A DNA stretch of 64,000 nt, taken from assembly GCA_934525595.1 (NCBI GenBank), contig CAKSZJ010000003.1, positions 99,180 through 163,179 of the forward strand, in the 5' to 3' direction. How positions within the stretch are numbered: the stretch's first letter is position 1; the number at the start of each line of letters is the position of its first letter. Source of the stretch: an uncultured Chiayiivirga sp. (lineage in GTDB: Bacteria > Pseudomonadota > Gammaproteobacteria > Xanthomonadales > Xanthomonadaceae). Positions 8,196 to 17,927 of the stretch are shown here, in pieces. The notes beneath the pieces were generated by a model. It had not been told where the DNA came from. It saw only the letters and a list, made by a program, of their open reading frames with translations, and ran no database searches. Made by a program: the position numbers and the translations under genes.

Positions 8196-11100
8196 GGCCG
8201 CAAGACGACATCGACTTCACTACGCTGGCCTGGGTCAAGGGAGAACTCGACGAGACCCTGAAGCAGGCCCGACAAGCCCTCGAGGCCTACGTCGAGGATC
8301 CGTCCGACGTCAGCCAGATGCGCTTCTGCGCCACCTACCTGCACCAGGTGCAAGGCACCCTGCGCATGGTCGAGCTTTACGGCGCGGCCATGGTCACCGA
8401 GGAGATGGAGCATCTGGCCGGCGCACTGCTGGACGGGCAGATCGCGGATCGCGACGAAGCCTACAGCGTGCTCATACGCGGCATCATGCAGCTGCCCGAC
8501 TATCTCGAGCGCCTGCAGACCGGTCACAAGGACATCCCGATCGTCCTCTTGCCGCTGCTCAACGATCTGCGCACCGCGCGGGGCGAGAAGGGGCTGTCGG
8601 AGATTGCGCTGTTCACGCCCAACCTGGGGCGTGAGCTTCCGACCAGCGCGCGAGGGCCGGTGCAGCCGCTTCCCGAAGCCGAGCTGCGCGCGAAGGCCGA
8701 GCCGCTGCGCGCCCAGTTCCAGCTGGCGCTGCTCAAGTGGTTCCGTGGCGATGACGTGGACGGCAACCTGGCGCGGCTGACCGATACCCTGGACCTGCTC
8801 ATCGCGCAAACCTCCGAGCTCGAGGCGCGCCGCCTGTTCTGGGTGGCGGCCGGCGTGCTGGAGGCGCTGCGTGCCAAGGCGTTCGAGCCCAGCCTGCAGC
8901 TCAAGCAGACCATCGGCAAGGTGGAGCGCGAGATCAAGCGCCTGGCCGATTCGAGCGAGCGCAGCTTCCGTACCGATCCGCCCCATGAGCTGACCCGCAA
9001 CCTGCTGTACTTCGTGGCCCACGCGCCGACCCAGCATGGCCGGATCGGCGAGATGCGCGAGGTCTTCGGCCTCGAGGCGCTGCTGCCCAGCGATGAGGAA
9101 GTCGAACACGCGCGCGGCAGCCTGTCCGGACACAACCGTTCACTGCTCGATACGGTGGCCGGGGCGATCAAGGATGACCTGCTGCGGGTCAAGGACGCGC
9201 TGGACCTCCACCTGCGGAATCCCGAGGCGGAGGCCGCCGGGCTGTCGAGCCAGGTCGATGTGCTGGAGCGGGTTTCCGACACCCTTGGCATGCTTGGTCT
9301 GGGCGTGGCGCGGCGCGTGGTGCAGGAGCAGCGCGATGCCGTGCGCGCGGTCATCGATGGGTCGCGCACCGCCGACGAATCCACCCTGCTCGACATCGCG
9401 GGCGCGCTGCTCTACGTCGAGGCGTCGCTGGACGACCAGGTCCAGCATCTCGGAGGCGTGCCTTCGGGCGAGGCCACGACTGGCGCGAGGCAGCTTCCGG
9501 CGGTCGAGACGCGTCGCGTGATGCAGGCGCTGGTGAAGGAGGCACAGGTCAACTTCACCCGCGCCAAGGAATGCTTCGTTGCCTATATCGAGTCCAGCTG
9601 GGACGCCACCCAGCTGGAGGCCGCTCCGGAACTGCTCAGCCAGGTCGCAAGCGTACTGCGGATCGTCGAACTGCTGGAGCCGGCCGGCTATCTCGATGCC
9701 GTTGCCCGATTCACCCGTCGCGAGCTGCTCGAGAAACGGCTCGTGCCCGACGTTGCGCAGATGGAAACGCTCGCCGACGCGCTGGCCAGCCTCGAGTATT
9801 ACCTCGAAGCCCAGGCAGAGCAGCGCCCCGGCCGCGACCGCATCCTGCTGACCGCCCTCGGCAGCCTGGAAAAATTGGGCTACTGGCCGATCCCGGCCGC
9901 TGCCGCCCCTGCGATTCCGGAGGCCATGGCGCAGCCCGTCGACGACGCTGTTGCGATCGCGCCGGCGGCCTTCGAGCAGGCGCCACAGGCGGCTTCCTCG
10001 GAAGCGCCTGAAGCTGCGGACGTCGATGCGGCGGAGGCGCGTGTCGATGGCTTCGCGCTGGACGAGGCTGTCGCGCTGCAGGGCGAAACCGAAGTTCCGG
10101 TGCCGGACGCTGCGTTGGTCGATGCCGTTGCCCCGGAGGGCGTGGCCGCATCGCTTCAGAGCGAAGTGCCCCAGGTCGAGCCCGACCCCGTTGCCGCGCA
10201 GACGCCGGCACAGAGTGTTCACGAGTCCGAACCCGAGAGCGGAGCCATCACCGGCGGCTTCGAGGCGACCTCGGAGGAAATCGACGAGGAAATTCGTGAG
10301 GTTTTCGTCGAGGAAGTGGAAGAGGAGATCGAAAACCTCGCCCAGCTGCTGCCGCTCTGGACCCAGGCCCCTGGCGAACTCGATCAGCTCAAGTCGATCC
10401 GGCGCGTATTCCACACCCTCAAGGGCAGCGGGCGCCTGGTCGGCGCGGTGACCCTGGGCGAGTTCGCGTGGAAGATCGAGAACATGCTCAACCGCGTGCT
10501 CGATCACACCATATCCCCGACCCCGGCAGTCACCGGCCTGGTCGAGAGCGCGTTTGGCGTGCTGCCCGAGATTCACGCCGCCCTGCGCGGCGAGCGCAGC
10601 GTTCGCACCGATCTGGAGGCGATCAAGTCCGTGGCTGACCGGCTCGCCGCCGGTGAACAGGCCTATTACGTTCCGGCTCCCGCCGAGCTGCCGGACGCTG
10701 AGGTGTCTGGTCCCGAGGGCGCGGCTGCAGATGTCGAGCATGTGCCGCAGCTCGACGAGACGGACGCCGCCGAAATCGCCTTCGACATCACGCCGGATGC
10801 GGGTGAATCCCTGGACGAGGCCGCCTTCGTGGCGGCGTCGACCGATCGTGCCGACGTGGCCGAGGCCGATCCGCAGGACGAGCGCATCGAAGTCGCTGCC
10901 ATCGATCCGGTGCTGTTCGAAATCCTCAAGCCCGAGGTCTCGGGCCACCTCGACACGATCGAGGCCTGGCTGGCGGAGCCGCAGCAATCGCTCGACGAGG
11001 CCGTGGTGCGCGCCGTGCACACCATGAATGGCGCGTTCGCGATGACCGAGCTGCCCCTGGTGACCGAAATCACCTCGCCGCTCGAGCACTACCTCAAGCG

Positions 11101-14100
11101 TGCGCTTGCCCATGGCCTGGCGCCGTCCGAACAGGGACGCGCGGTGCTCATGGACTCGACCACTGCGCTGCGCCGGGTGCTGGTGGAGCTGGAAGGCCAG
11201 CCGCCGCGGCTGACCCCCCTGCACGAAATCGCCGCGCGACTCTGTGCCGAGCGCGATCTCCTGCCCGATACGCCGAGCCCGTTCAGCCTGCTGCCGACGC
11301 ACGAGGACAGCGGTTTCGACGTGCCCGAGCTGAGCAGCGCGGTGTCGCTCGAACCCTGGGCGCAGTTTGCGCTTGACGGGGGTGCCGCGCCGGCCGCGGA
11401 CGAAACGGCGTTCGCGGATGCTCGGGGCGAGGCAAGCGAGGCGCTGACCGACGCCTTCGACCAGGCGCTGGGCTTCGACGAACCTGAACTCACCGGTGCG
11501 GTCAGCATTCCGCTGGCCGAAGAGTCTTTCCAGTCGGACCTGCCGACCGAGGCCTCCGCCGACGAGCTGCCACAGGCCCGGAGCGACGAGGACGAGGCGA
11601 GCGACGCGTTCGAGGCGCCCACTGCACAGGTTTACGAGTCGCACCTGCAGTCCGGTGCGCAGGCTGCCGACGCGTCGGTGGCCGGCGACGACGTCGAGTG
11701 GGGCGAACTGATCGAAATGCTGCCGGACGCGCAGGCGGACGCAGATGCCGGCGCGAATCTGGATGTCATCGAGCTGGAGTTTGCCGAGCTGGAAGCGTCC
11801 GCATCCGACGATATGACGCTGCCGGACGAGGCGCCGGAGCCCGGTGAGGAGGCCGAACCTGCGCTCGCGGGCGCGGCGGAGTCCGGTGCGCAGGTTGAAA
11901 ACGACGTGGACGACCTGATTCGCCAGTGGCTGGCCGATGAGGCGGCTGCGCAGATGCCTTCCGACGCGGATGCGTCTGGCATGGACGTCGAGCCGATCGG
12001 ATGGGTGCCGGCCGAAACCGGCGATCCCGAGCGCACGGGGATCGTTTCCGCGGACGCCTTCTTCGATGAACTGGGCGAAGGCGACGTCGTGCCCGAAACG
12101 TCTCCGAGTGCCGACGACGGCGTGCACATCGTGTTGCCGGACGCGCGGAGCGAGGACGCGGAGTATCCGGTCGGGATGCTCGACGAAGACGCAGTTGCGT
12201 TCTTCGAGCCTGCGGAAGGCGTGGAAGACGGCGTGGAGTCCGATCTCGCTACCGAGGCCGACGAGGATCTTCCGGAGCATTCCGCGCACGGCGAATCGGG
12301 CGAGGCTGGGGATGTCGAGCCGACCGTGATCGACGCCGTCGCCATGGCGCAGGAGCTGGAAGACGCCGCTGCCGGGATCCTGTTCGACGCGCCGATCCAG
12401 GACGGCGAGTTCGATGACGATCACGCCGGCGTGCTCGAGGCCGCGGCGCCGGAAATCCCGCAGGTACGCGAGGACGCAGCCTCGGACGTCGACCCGAAAC
12501 AGGCCCTGCTGGCCGCCTGGTTCATCGACGGCCTCGACGCCGCAGACCCGGATCCGGACCAGCCGCTGCGCCTGGCCGACATGGACGAGGAACTGCTCGA
12601 CATCTTCGGTGAGGAAGCCGCCGACATCCTCGACCACTCGGACGGACTGATGGCGCGCCTGCGCGAAACGCCGACCGACCAGGAGCTCGTGGTTGCCCTG
12701 CAGCGTGACCTGCATACCCTCAAGGGCGGCGCCCGCATGGCCGGGCTGTACGCCATCGGCGATCTCGGGCACGTCATGGAAAGCCTGCTGGAGATCGTGG
12801 CCGAAGGAAAGCGCGCGCTGCCGCCTCATGGCCTCGACGTGCTCGAGCTTGCCTTCGATCGCCTCAACCGCATGACCGCCCGCGTTGCATCGCGACAGGC
12901 CACCGCCTCGCCGGTGCTCCTGATCCAGCGCGTCGACATGCTGGCGCGCGGCGAGGAGCCGGAACTGGCCTTTCCGGGCGAGATCCAGGAGGGCGCGGAG
13001 CTCGCGGCGGCACTGGACGCGAGCGCTGCGACGCTCGGGGTTCCGGCCGATGCTGCCGTCGTGGCCGATGCCGAAGCGCCGGTTGCCGTGCCGGAATGGA
13101 CGGCCGAGGACGGTGCGTCCGCGGTCGAACTGGCGCCCACCGCGCTGGACGACGAGGACATCGGCGTGCGTGCGCCGCAGGAGCAGATCCGCATCCGCGC
13201 CGACCTGCTGGATCGCCTGGTCAACTATGCCGGTGAGGTCGCGATCTACCGCGCCCGACTGGAGCAGCAGCTGGGCCTGTTCCGCGCCAACCTGGCGGAA
13301 ATGGAGCAGACCAACGAGCGTCTGCGCGGCCAGCTGCGCAAGCTCGAGATCGAAACCGAGGCACAGATCGTCGCGCGCTATCAGCGCGAGGCCGAGGCGG
13401 GTGGCAAGGAAGCCTTCGATCCGCTGGAACTCGACCGCTTCTCGACCCTCCAGCAGCTCTCCCGCGCGCTGTCCGAGTCGGCTGCCGACCTGGTCAACCT
13501 CCAGGGCACGCTGGAAGACCACACCCGCCAGTACGAAACCCTTCTGCTGCAGCAGTCGCGCGTCAGCTCGGACCTGCAGGAAGGTCTGATGCGCACCCGC
13601 ATGGTGCCGTTCGATTCGCTCGTGCCGCGCATGCGCCGCATCATCCGTCAGACCGCTTCGGAGCTGGGCAAGAAGGCGCAGCTGCGGGTCGAAGGCGCGC
13701 AGGGCGAAATGGACCGCAGCGTGCTCGATCGCATGACGGCATCCCTGGAGCACATGCTGCGCAACGGTTTGGCCCATGGTCTGGAAACTCCGGACGAGCG
13801 TCGCGCTGCAGGAAAGCCGGAGGAGGGTTCGATCCGCATTTCCGTGCTGCGTGAAGGTTCCGAAGTGGTCATCAAGGTGGCCGACGACGGGCGCGGCCTG
13901 GACCGCGACGCGATCCGCCGCAAGGCGGTCGAGCGCGGCCTGCTGGCGCCAACGGCCCCCATCACCGACCAGGCGCTGTACGCCTTCATCCTGGAATCGG
14001 GCTTTTCCACCGCATCAGCGGTCAGCAAGATCTCCGGGCGCGGCGTCGGCATGGACGTGGTGCACAGCGAAATCCGCCAGCTCGGCGGCTCGCTTGCGAT

Positions 14101-15010
14101 CGAGTCCGAGCGGGGCAGGGGGACCACCTTCACGGTGCGCCTGCCCTTCACCCTCGCGGTGACGCAGGCGGTATTCGTGCAGCAGGGGGAAACCTCCTTC
14201 GCCGTGCCGATCGCTTCGGTGCAGGGCGTGGCGCGCATCGACCGCAGCGAGCTGGATGCGCAGCTGGCCACCGGCACTCCTAGCTTCGTCTACGCTGGCG
14301 AGGACTACGTCATCCATGACCTGGGTCGCCTGCTTGGACAGGCCTCGGTGCGTGCGGAGGGCAGCCTGCAGGTGCCTCTGCTGCTGGCGCGCTCTGGCGA
14401 TCAGCGCGCCGCGATCTGCGTCGACCACGTCATCGGCAGCCGCGAGATCGTGGTCAAGCCGGTGGGCGCGCAGGTCAGCTCGATTCCGGGCATTTTCGGC
14501 GCGACCATCATGGGCGACGGTCGCGTCATCGTGATTCTCGACGTCGCACCGCTGGTGCGTCGCTACGCCGCCCTGCACCGTGAGGGCACTGTGGTCGAGG
14601 CCCCGCAGGTTGCTCCGGTCAGCCGCGTGCCGCTGGTCATGGTGGTGGACGATTCGATCACGATGCGCAAGGTCACAGGCCGCGTGCTGGAGCGCCACGG
14701 CTACGAGGTGCTCACCGCGAAGGATGGCGTGGACGCGATCGAAAAGCTGACCGAACGGGTGCCGGACGTGATGCTGCTCGACATCGAAATGCCGCGCATG
14801 GACGGCTACGAGCTGGCCACCCACATCCGCAACGATGTGCGCCTGCGCGGCATCCCGATCATCATGATCACCTCGCGCACCGGCGAGAAACACCGCCAGC
14901 GCGCCTTCGAGATCGGCGTCGACCGCTACCTCGGCAAGCCCTACCAGGAGGCGGATTTGATGCGAAACGTGGACGAAATCCTGAAGGTGCATCGTGGCGA
15001 TCTCGGCTGA
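8192..15010 (+). CDS. chpA: Giant hybrid chemotaxis kinase ChpA (PilL-type)
   Basis: The product is 2272 residues and is the histidine kinase of the Pil-Chp array. The N-terminal ~570 residues are helical Hpt/FimL-like. Hpt motifs follow: HTLKGSGRL (H741), HTMNGAFAM (H943, where Lys is replaced by Asn) and HTLKGGARM (H1508). Between about 1000 and 1430 lies an acidic D/E/A-rich linker. The catalytic part has a dimerisation helix (about 1665-1830), the N-box HMLRNGLAHGLE (H1854, N1858; Ala where CheA usually has Asp), the G-box DDGRGLD, and ISGRGVGMDVV. A CheW domain (about 1995-2130) and a C-terminal receiver with D2197 (LLDIEMPRMDGY) complete it. It overlaps pilK and chpB. Confidence 0.95.
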   Translation: MRPQDDIDFTTLAWVKGELDETLKQARQALEAYVEDPSDVSQMRFCATYLHQVQGTLRMVELYGAAMVTEEMEHLAGALLDGQIADRDEAYSVLIRGIMQLPDYLERLQTGHKDIPIVLLPLLNDLRTARGEKGLSEIALFTPNLGRELPTSARGPVQPLPEAELRAKAEPLRAQFQLALLKWFRGDDVDGNLARLTDTLDLLIAQTSELEARRLFWVAAGVLEALRAKAFEPSLQLKQTIGKVEREIKRLADSSERSFRTDPPHELTRNLLYFVAHAPTQHGRIGEMREVFGLEALLPSDEEVEHARGSLSGHNRSLLDTVAGAIKDDLLRVKDALDLHLRNPEAEAAGLSSQVDVLERVSDTLGMLGLGVARRVVQEQRDAVRAVIDGSRTADESTLLDIAGALLYVEASLDDQVQHLGGVPSGEATTGARQLPAVETRRVMQALVKEAQVNFTRAKECFVAYIESSWDATQLEAAPELLSQVASVLRIVELLEPAGYLDAVARFTRRELLEKRLVPDVAQMETLADALASLEYYLEAQAEQRPGRDRILLTALGSLEKLGYWPIPAAAAPAIPEAMAQPVDDAVAIAPAAFEQAPQAASSEAPEAADVDAAEARVDGFALDEAVALQGETEVPVPDAALVDAVAPEGVAASLQSEVPQVEPDPVAAQTPAQSVHESEPESGAITGGFEATSEEIDEEIREVFVEEVEEEIENLAQLLPLWTQAPGELDQLKSIRRVFHTLKGSGRLVGAVTLGEFAWKIENMLNRVLDHTISPTPAVTGLVESAFGVLPEIHAALRGERSVRTDLEAIKSVADRLAAGEQAYYVPAPAELPDAEVSGPEGAAADVEHVPQLDETDAAEIAFDITPDAGESLDEAAFVAASTDRADVAEADPQDERIEVAAIDPVLFEILKPEVSGHLDTIEAWLAEPQQSLDEAVVRAVHTMNGAFAMTELPLVTEITSPLEHYLKRALAHGLAPSEQGRAVLMDSTTALRRVLVELEGQPPRLTPLHEIAARLCAERDLLPDTPSPFSLLPTHEDSGFDVPELSSAVSLEPWAQFALDGGAAPAADETAFADARGEASEALTDAFDQALGFDEPELTGAVSIPLAEESFQSDLPTEASADELPQARSDEDEASDAFEAPTAQVYESHLQSGAQAADASVAGDDVEWGELIEMLPDAQADADAGANLDVIELEFAELEASASDDMTLPDEAPEPGEEAEPALAGAAESGAQVENDVDDLIRQWLADEAAAQMPSDADASGMDVEPIGWVPAETGDPERTGIVSADAFFDELGEGDVVPETSPSADDGVHIVLPDARSEDAEYPVGMLDEDAVAFFEPAEGVEDGVESDLATEADEDLPEHSAHGESGEAGDVEPTVIDAVAMAQELEDAAAGILFDAPIQDGEFDDDHAGVLEAAAPEIPQVREDAASDVDPKQALLAAWFIDGLDAADPDPDQPLRLADMDEELLDIFGEEAADILDHSDGLMARLRETPTDQELVVALQRDLHTLKGGARMAGLYAIGDLGHVMESLLEIVAEGKRALPPHGLDVLELAFDRLNRMTARVASRQATASPVLLIQRVDMLARGEEPELAFPGEIQEGAELAAALDASAATLGVPADAAVVADAEAPVAVPEWTAEDGASAVELAPTALDDEDIGVRAPQEQIRIRADLLDRLVNYAGEVAIYRARLEQQLGLFRANLAEMEQTNERLRGQLRKLEIETEAQIVARYQREAEAGGKEAFDPLELDRFSTLQQLSRALSESAADLVNLQGTLEDHTRQYETLLLQQSRVSSDLQEGLMRTRMVPFDSLVPRMRRIIRQTASELGKKAQLRVEGAQGEMDRSVLDRMTASLEHMLRNGLAHGLETPDERRAAGKPEEGSIRISVLREGSEVVIKVADDGRGLDRDAIRRKAVERGLLAPTAPITDQALYAFILESGFSTASAVSKISGRGVGMDVVHSEIRQLGGSLAIESERGRGTTFTVRLPFTLAVTQAVFVQQGETSFAVPIASVQGVARIDRSELDAQLATGTPSFVYAGEDYVIHDLGRLLGQASVRAEGSLQVPLLLARSGDQRAAICVDHVIGSREIVVKPVGAQVSSIPGIFGATIMGDGRVIVILDVAPLVRRYAALHREGTVVEAPQVAPVSRVPLVMVVDDSITMRKVTGRVLERHGYEVLTAKDGVDAIEKLTERVPDVMLLDIEMPRMDGYELATHIRNDVRLRGIPIIMITSRTGEKHRQRAFEIGVDRYLGKPYQEADLMRNVDEILKVHRGDLG

Positions 15011-17345
15011 GTCCTGTCGGGTCGCCCTGCTGGGCCGCGATGACGGTGCGCGCCGCCAGCTGCGCGATGCGCTGCAGGAGTTCGGTGCCGCGATCGCCTT
15101 CGAGGGCGAGCCTTCGGCTGCCTCGGGTCCGAGCGCGCTGGGTGCGTCGCTCGACGTGGTGATCGTCAACCTGGAGGAGGGGCTGGACGACGCGCTCGAC
15201 CACCTTCAGGCGGTGCTCGACGATCCGGCGATCAACGTCGTATTCAACGACGCCGATGCGAGCCGGTCACTCGAAGGCTGGGATCTGGCGCGCTGGGCGC
15301 GGCATCTGGCAGCCAAGGTGCTGGGCCACGGTGAAACCATGCCGCCGGTGCCCGAAGGCGCTGGACGGCTGCGCGAGTCCATCGCGCTGTTCCCCGATCC
15401 CGGCCCGCGTCCCACGCCGGCGGATCTGGCGCCCGAAGCGGACGTGACGTCGTTCATCGAAGAGGCTGTCGGTGTCTCGGCATCGGTTCCCGTGGACGCG
15501 CTGCCCGATGCCTCCGGGCATTCATCCGACGGTGCGCCGGAGCTCGCCGAAGAAGCCACTGTCCTGGACGAATACGTATCCGAACAGCCGAAGGTCATGG
15601 ATCCTGCGCTGGACATCGACTTCGACCTGCTCACGGACGCCCTCGGCCTGACCGATGCCCCTGCGCCCGAACGCGTGGCGCCCACGCCCGAAGCGGTGGC
15701 CACCGAATATCTGGCACCCGCCGCAGGTGACGGATTTTCGGATGGGGTCGTGCAGGCGTTTTCGGAAGAGCCCGTCGTGCCCCATGGCGCAGGCGAATCG
15801 TCCGAGCCTGGCGGCTTCGAGGCCGATGGCCCCATGCCGGAGGTGGATTTCTCCCACGAACCGACGGCGGCGGAACGGATTGGAACCACTGCCGACGCGC
15901 CCGATGCGGCGAGCCTGGCAGATGACGCGCTGGACGATGCGGAGATCGAGCGGGCGCTCGGCCTCGATGTCGCCGCGCCGGAGCGCGAGAGCCTTACGCC
16001 CCGTCCCGAAGCGGGGGCCGCGGCAGCCGAGGAGTTCCTCGAATTCAGCTGGGAATTCGGCGAAGACGCCGCGCCCGATGCGTTCGCGGCGACGCTCGAT
16101 GGAGATGACGGAGCGCCCGGCGCAGCGCCGGCGGAACTGCCGCATGACTTCGCTGCGAACGACGCGGTGGCTGCGGAATACGCCGCATCCCGGACAGACG
16201 ATCAGGATGTGCCAGGCATCACCGAGGCTGTCGATGAGTTCACGGATTCCGACGCCTGGACGCGTCCGCCAGCAACCGCTGCCGCAGGGCGCGACGGGGG
16301 CTTCGGTGCCGAAAGCTGGAGCCTGGACGACGGCGTGAACGAGGACGAGGCGGCGTTCGAGGGCGCGCTGGACGACGACGTTGCGGCCCTTGCGGCACAG
16401 CTGGATGCATTCGAGGCGCCGGAAGGCGAAGGCGTGCTGGAGGATCTGGATTTTTCCTCCGTTGATGCGCCTGGCGATGATATCGACACGCCGGCGGCAG
16501 CGGATGCGGCGGCGAATGTCCCTGCCGAAAATACCCCCGCAGCGGGCGGTCTGGAGCTGAGCCTGGCGCCGCTGGATGACGCCTCCGCGATGGGCGAGCC
16601 GGACGCCAGGGACGCTCCCGAAGAGAAGGCGACCTACGATTTCGGCAATCTCGACCAGTTCAGCCTGGAGCCGATCGAGGGCGAGGAAGCCGATCCTCTG
16701 ATGGTCGCCATGGGGCTGGTGGACGACCCCGTCGGTAGCGCGGCTACCGCGACGGCCACCACGGCGTCTGATGCCAGCCCGCTCGGGCACGTTTTCGTGC
16801 TGGGGGCTTCCATCGGCGGCCCGGATGCCGTGCGCACCTTTTTGTCCGCGCTTCCGGCCGACCTGCCGGCGGTGTTCCTGCTTGTGCAGCATCTCGAGTC
16901 GGGCTATTTCGAGCGCCTTGCCCAGCAGCTGCAGAAGGCGTCTGCGCTCCCGGTGCGGATCGCATCGGCGGAATTGCCCGCCAAGAAGGGGGAAGTGCTG
17001 GTGATTTCCGCGGCCGAGCACGTGGTTCTGGAAACCGACGGCACCGTGGTCGCGAGTCCGCACGAGACGCCGCCCCGCTACACGCCTTCGATCGACACGG
17101 TGCTGCAGGACGTGGCCGATCGCTTCGGCCGCCACGCCACCGCCATCATTTTCAGCGGCATGGCAGGCGATGCGGTGGAAGGTGCGGCCTACCTCACCAC
17201 CAAGGGCGGAGAAGTCTGGGCGCAGGATCCGCAGTCCTGCGTGGTCAGTTCGATGGTGGACGGCGCCCACGCCCGCGGCGTGGTCGAATTCACCGGATCG
17301 CCGCGCGAGCTGGCGCAGCGTTGCGTTGCGCGCCTGGCGCGCTGA
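14994..17345 (+). CDS. chpB: ChpB-type receptor methylesterase with long acidic linker
   Basis: The product is 783 residues from a GTG that overlaps the end of chpA by 17 bases. Only the C-terminal ~185 residues are a CheB methylesterase. The catalytic triad can be seen as S606 (GASIGGP), H633 (VQHLES) and D726 (SGMAGD). The N-terminal ~110 residues have a receiver-like pattern (VALLGRDDGAR, then DVVIVNLEE), but the phospho-acceptor Asp is replaced by Asn in VNLEE. Residues ~120-595 are low-complexity, highly acidic and A/D/E/P-rich. The enzyme should remove methyl groups from PilJ, opposing PilK. The size is far above the usual ~340 residues of ChpB/CheB. Confidence 0.88.
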   Translation: MAISAESCRVALLGRDDGARRQLRDALQEFGAAIAFEGEPSAASGPSALGASLDVVIVNLEEGLDDALDHLQAVLDDPAINVVFNDADASRSLEGWDLARWARHLAAKVLGHGETMPPVPEGAGRLRESIALFPDPGPRPTPADLAPEADVTSFIEEAVGVSASVPVDALPDASGHSSDGAPELAEEATVLDEYVSEQPKVMDPALDIDFDLLTDALGLTDAPAPERVAPTPEAVATEYLAPAAGDGFSDGVVQAFSEEPVVPHGAGESSEPGGFEADGPMPEVDFSHEPTAAERIGTTADAPDAASLADDALDDAEIERALGLDVAAPERESLTPRPEAGAAAAEEFLEFSWEFGEDAAPDAFAATLDGDDGAPGAAPAELPHDFAANDAVAAEYAASRTDDQDVPGITEAVDEFTDSDAWTRPPATAAAGRDGGFGAESWSLDDGVNEDEAAFEGALDDDVAALAAQLDAFEAPEGEGVLEDLDFSSVDAPGDDIDTPAAADAAANVPAENTPAAGGLELSLAPLDDASAMGEPDARDAPEEKATYDFGNLDQFSLEPIEGEEADPLMVAMGLVDDPVGSAATATATTASDASPLGHVFVLGASIGGPDAVRTFLSALPADLPAVFLLVQHLESGYFERLAQQLQKASALPVRIASAELPAKKGEVLVISAAEHVVLETDGTVVASPHETPPRYTPSIDTVLQDVADRFGRHATAIIFSGMAGDAVEGAAYLTTKGGEVWAQDPQSCVVSSMVDGAHARGVVEFTGSPRELAQRCVARLAR

Positions 17346-17359
17346 GGGAGTTGCAAGGG

Positions 17360-17839
17360 ATGAGCACCGAAATCTCGCAGGACATTCGAGGCGTCCTGAT
17401 CGCCGTCACCGGCGCGCGGGCGCTCCTGCCCAACGCCACCGTGGCCGAAGTGATCACCTATTCGCCGCCCGATCCGGTGGACGGCGCACCGGACTGGGTG
17501 CTGGGGCGCATCCGCTGGCGCGGCTGGCGCCTGCCGGTCATTTCCTACGCCCGCATGATCGGCTCGGCCGAGAGCGAGGGCGAGTTCGGCGCCAAGGTCG
17601 TGGTGCTCAAGGCGCTGGGGGGAAATCCGCGCTATTCCTACTTCGCCATGCTGACCCAGGGCTTCCCGCGCCTGGTCACGGTTTCGCCCGACGCGGTGGC
17701 CCGTGACGAGACCGGCGATGGCGACTCCGCGGAAGGCGTGCTGATGCGCGTCAGGCTGCGCGACGAGGACGCGGTGATTCCCGATCTCGCCGCGATCGAG
17801 GCGCGGATTGCCGAGATCGGCGCGGCAGCGGTGGCCTGA
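17360..17839 (+). CDS. chpC: CheW-like adaptor ChpC
   Basis: The product is 159 residues with a CheW-type fold: I-R-G-V-L-I-A-V-T-G-A-R-A-L-L-P-N-A-T-V at the start, WVLGRIRWRGWRLPVISYAR in the middle, and R-V-R-L-R-D-E-D near the end. ChpC is an alternative adaptor linking receptors to ChpA in the Pil-Chp system. The ATG at 17360 follows a purine-rich GAGGGAGTTGCAAGGG and is 14 bases from the chpB stop. It is the last gene of the cluster and converges on rsmE, with an 88-bp gap. Confidence 0.85.
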   Translation: MSTEISQDIRGVLIAVTGARALLPNATVAEVITYSPPDPVDGAPDWVLGRIRWRGWRLPVISYARMIGSAESEGEFGAKVVVLKALGGNPRYSYFAMLTQGFPRLVTVSPDAVARDETGDGDSAEGVLMRVRLRDEDAVIPDLAAIEARIAEIGAAAVA

Positions 17840-17927
17840 GGCGGTTCGCCTTCCGAAGGCGCGCAGCCGGCTCCTTGCATCTCGCGGTGGCGGGATCGGC
17901 GACCGCCGCACGCTGCGCGGCTGTTTG

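Noticed and set aside
9140..13777. Minus-strand open frame of about 1545 codons opposite chpA
   Set aside because: It is antisense to a well-supported kinase gene; its product is rich in R, G, H, L and Q and shows no domain. Long antisense frames are expected with strong GC bias at the third position.
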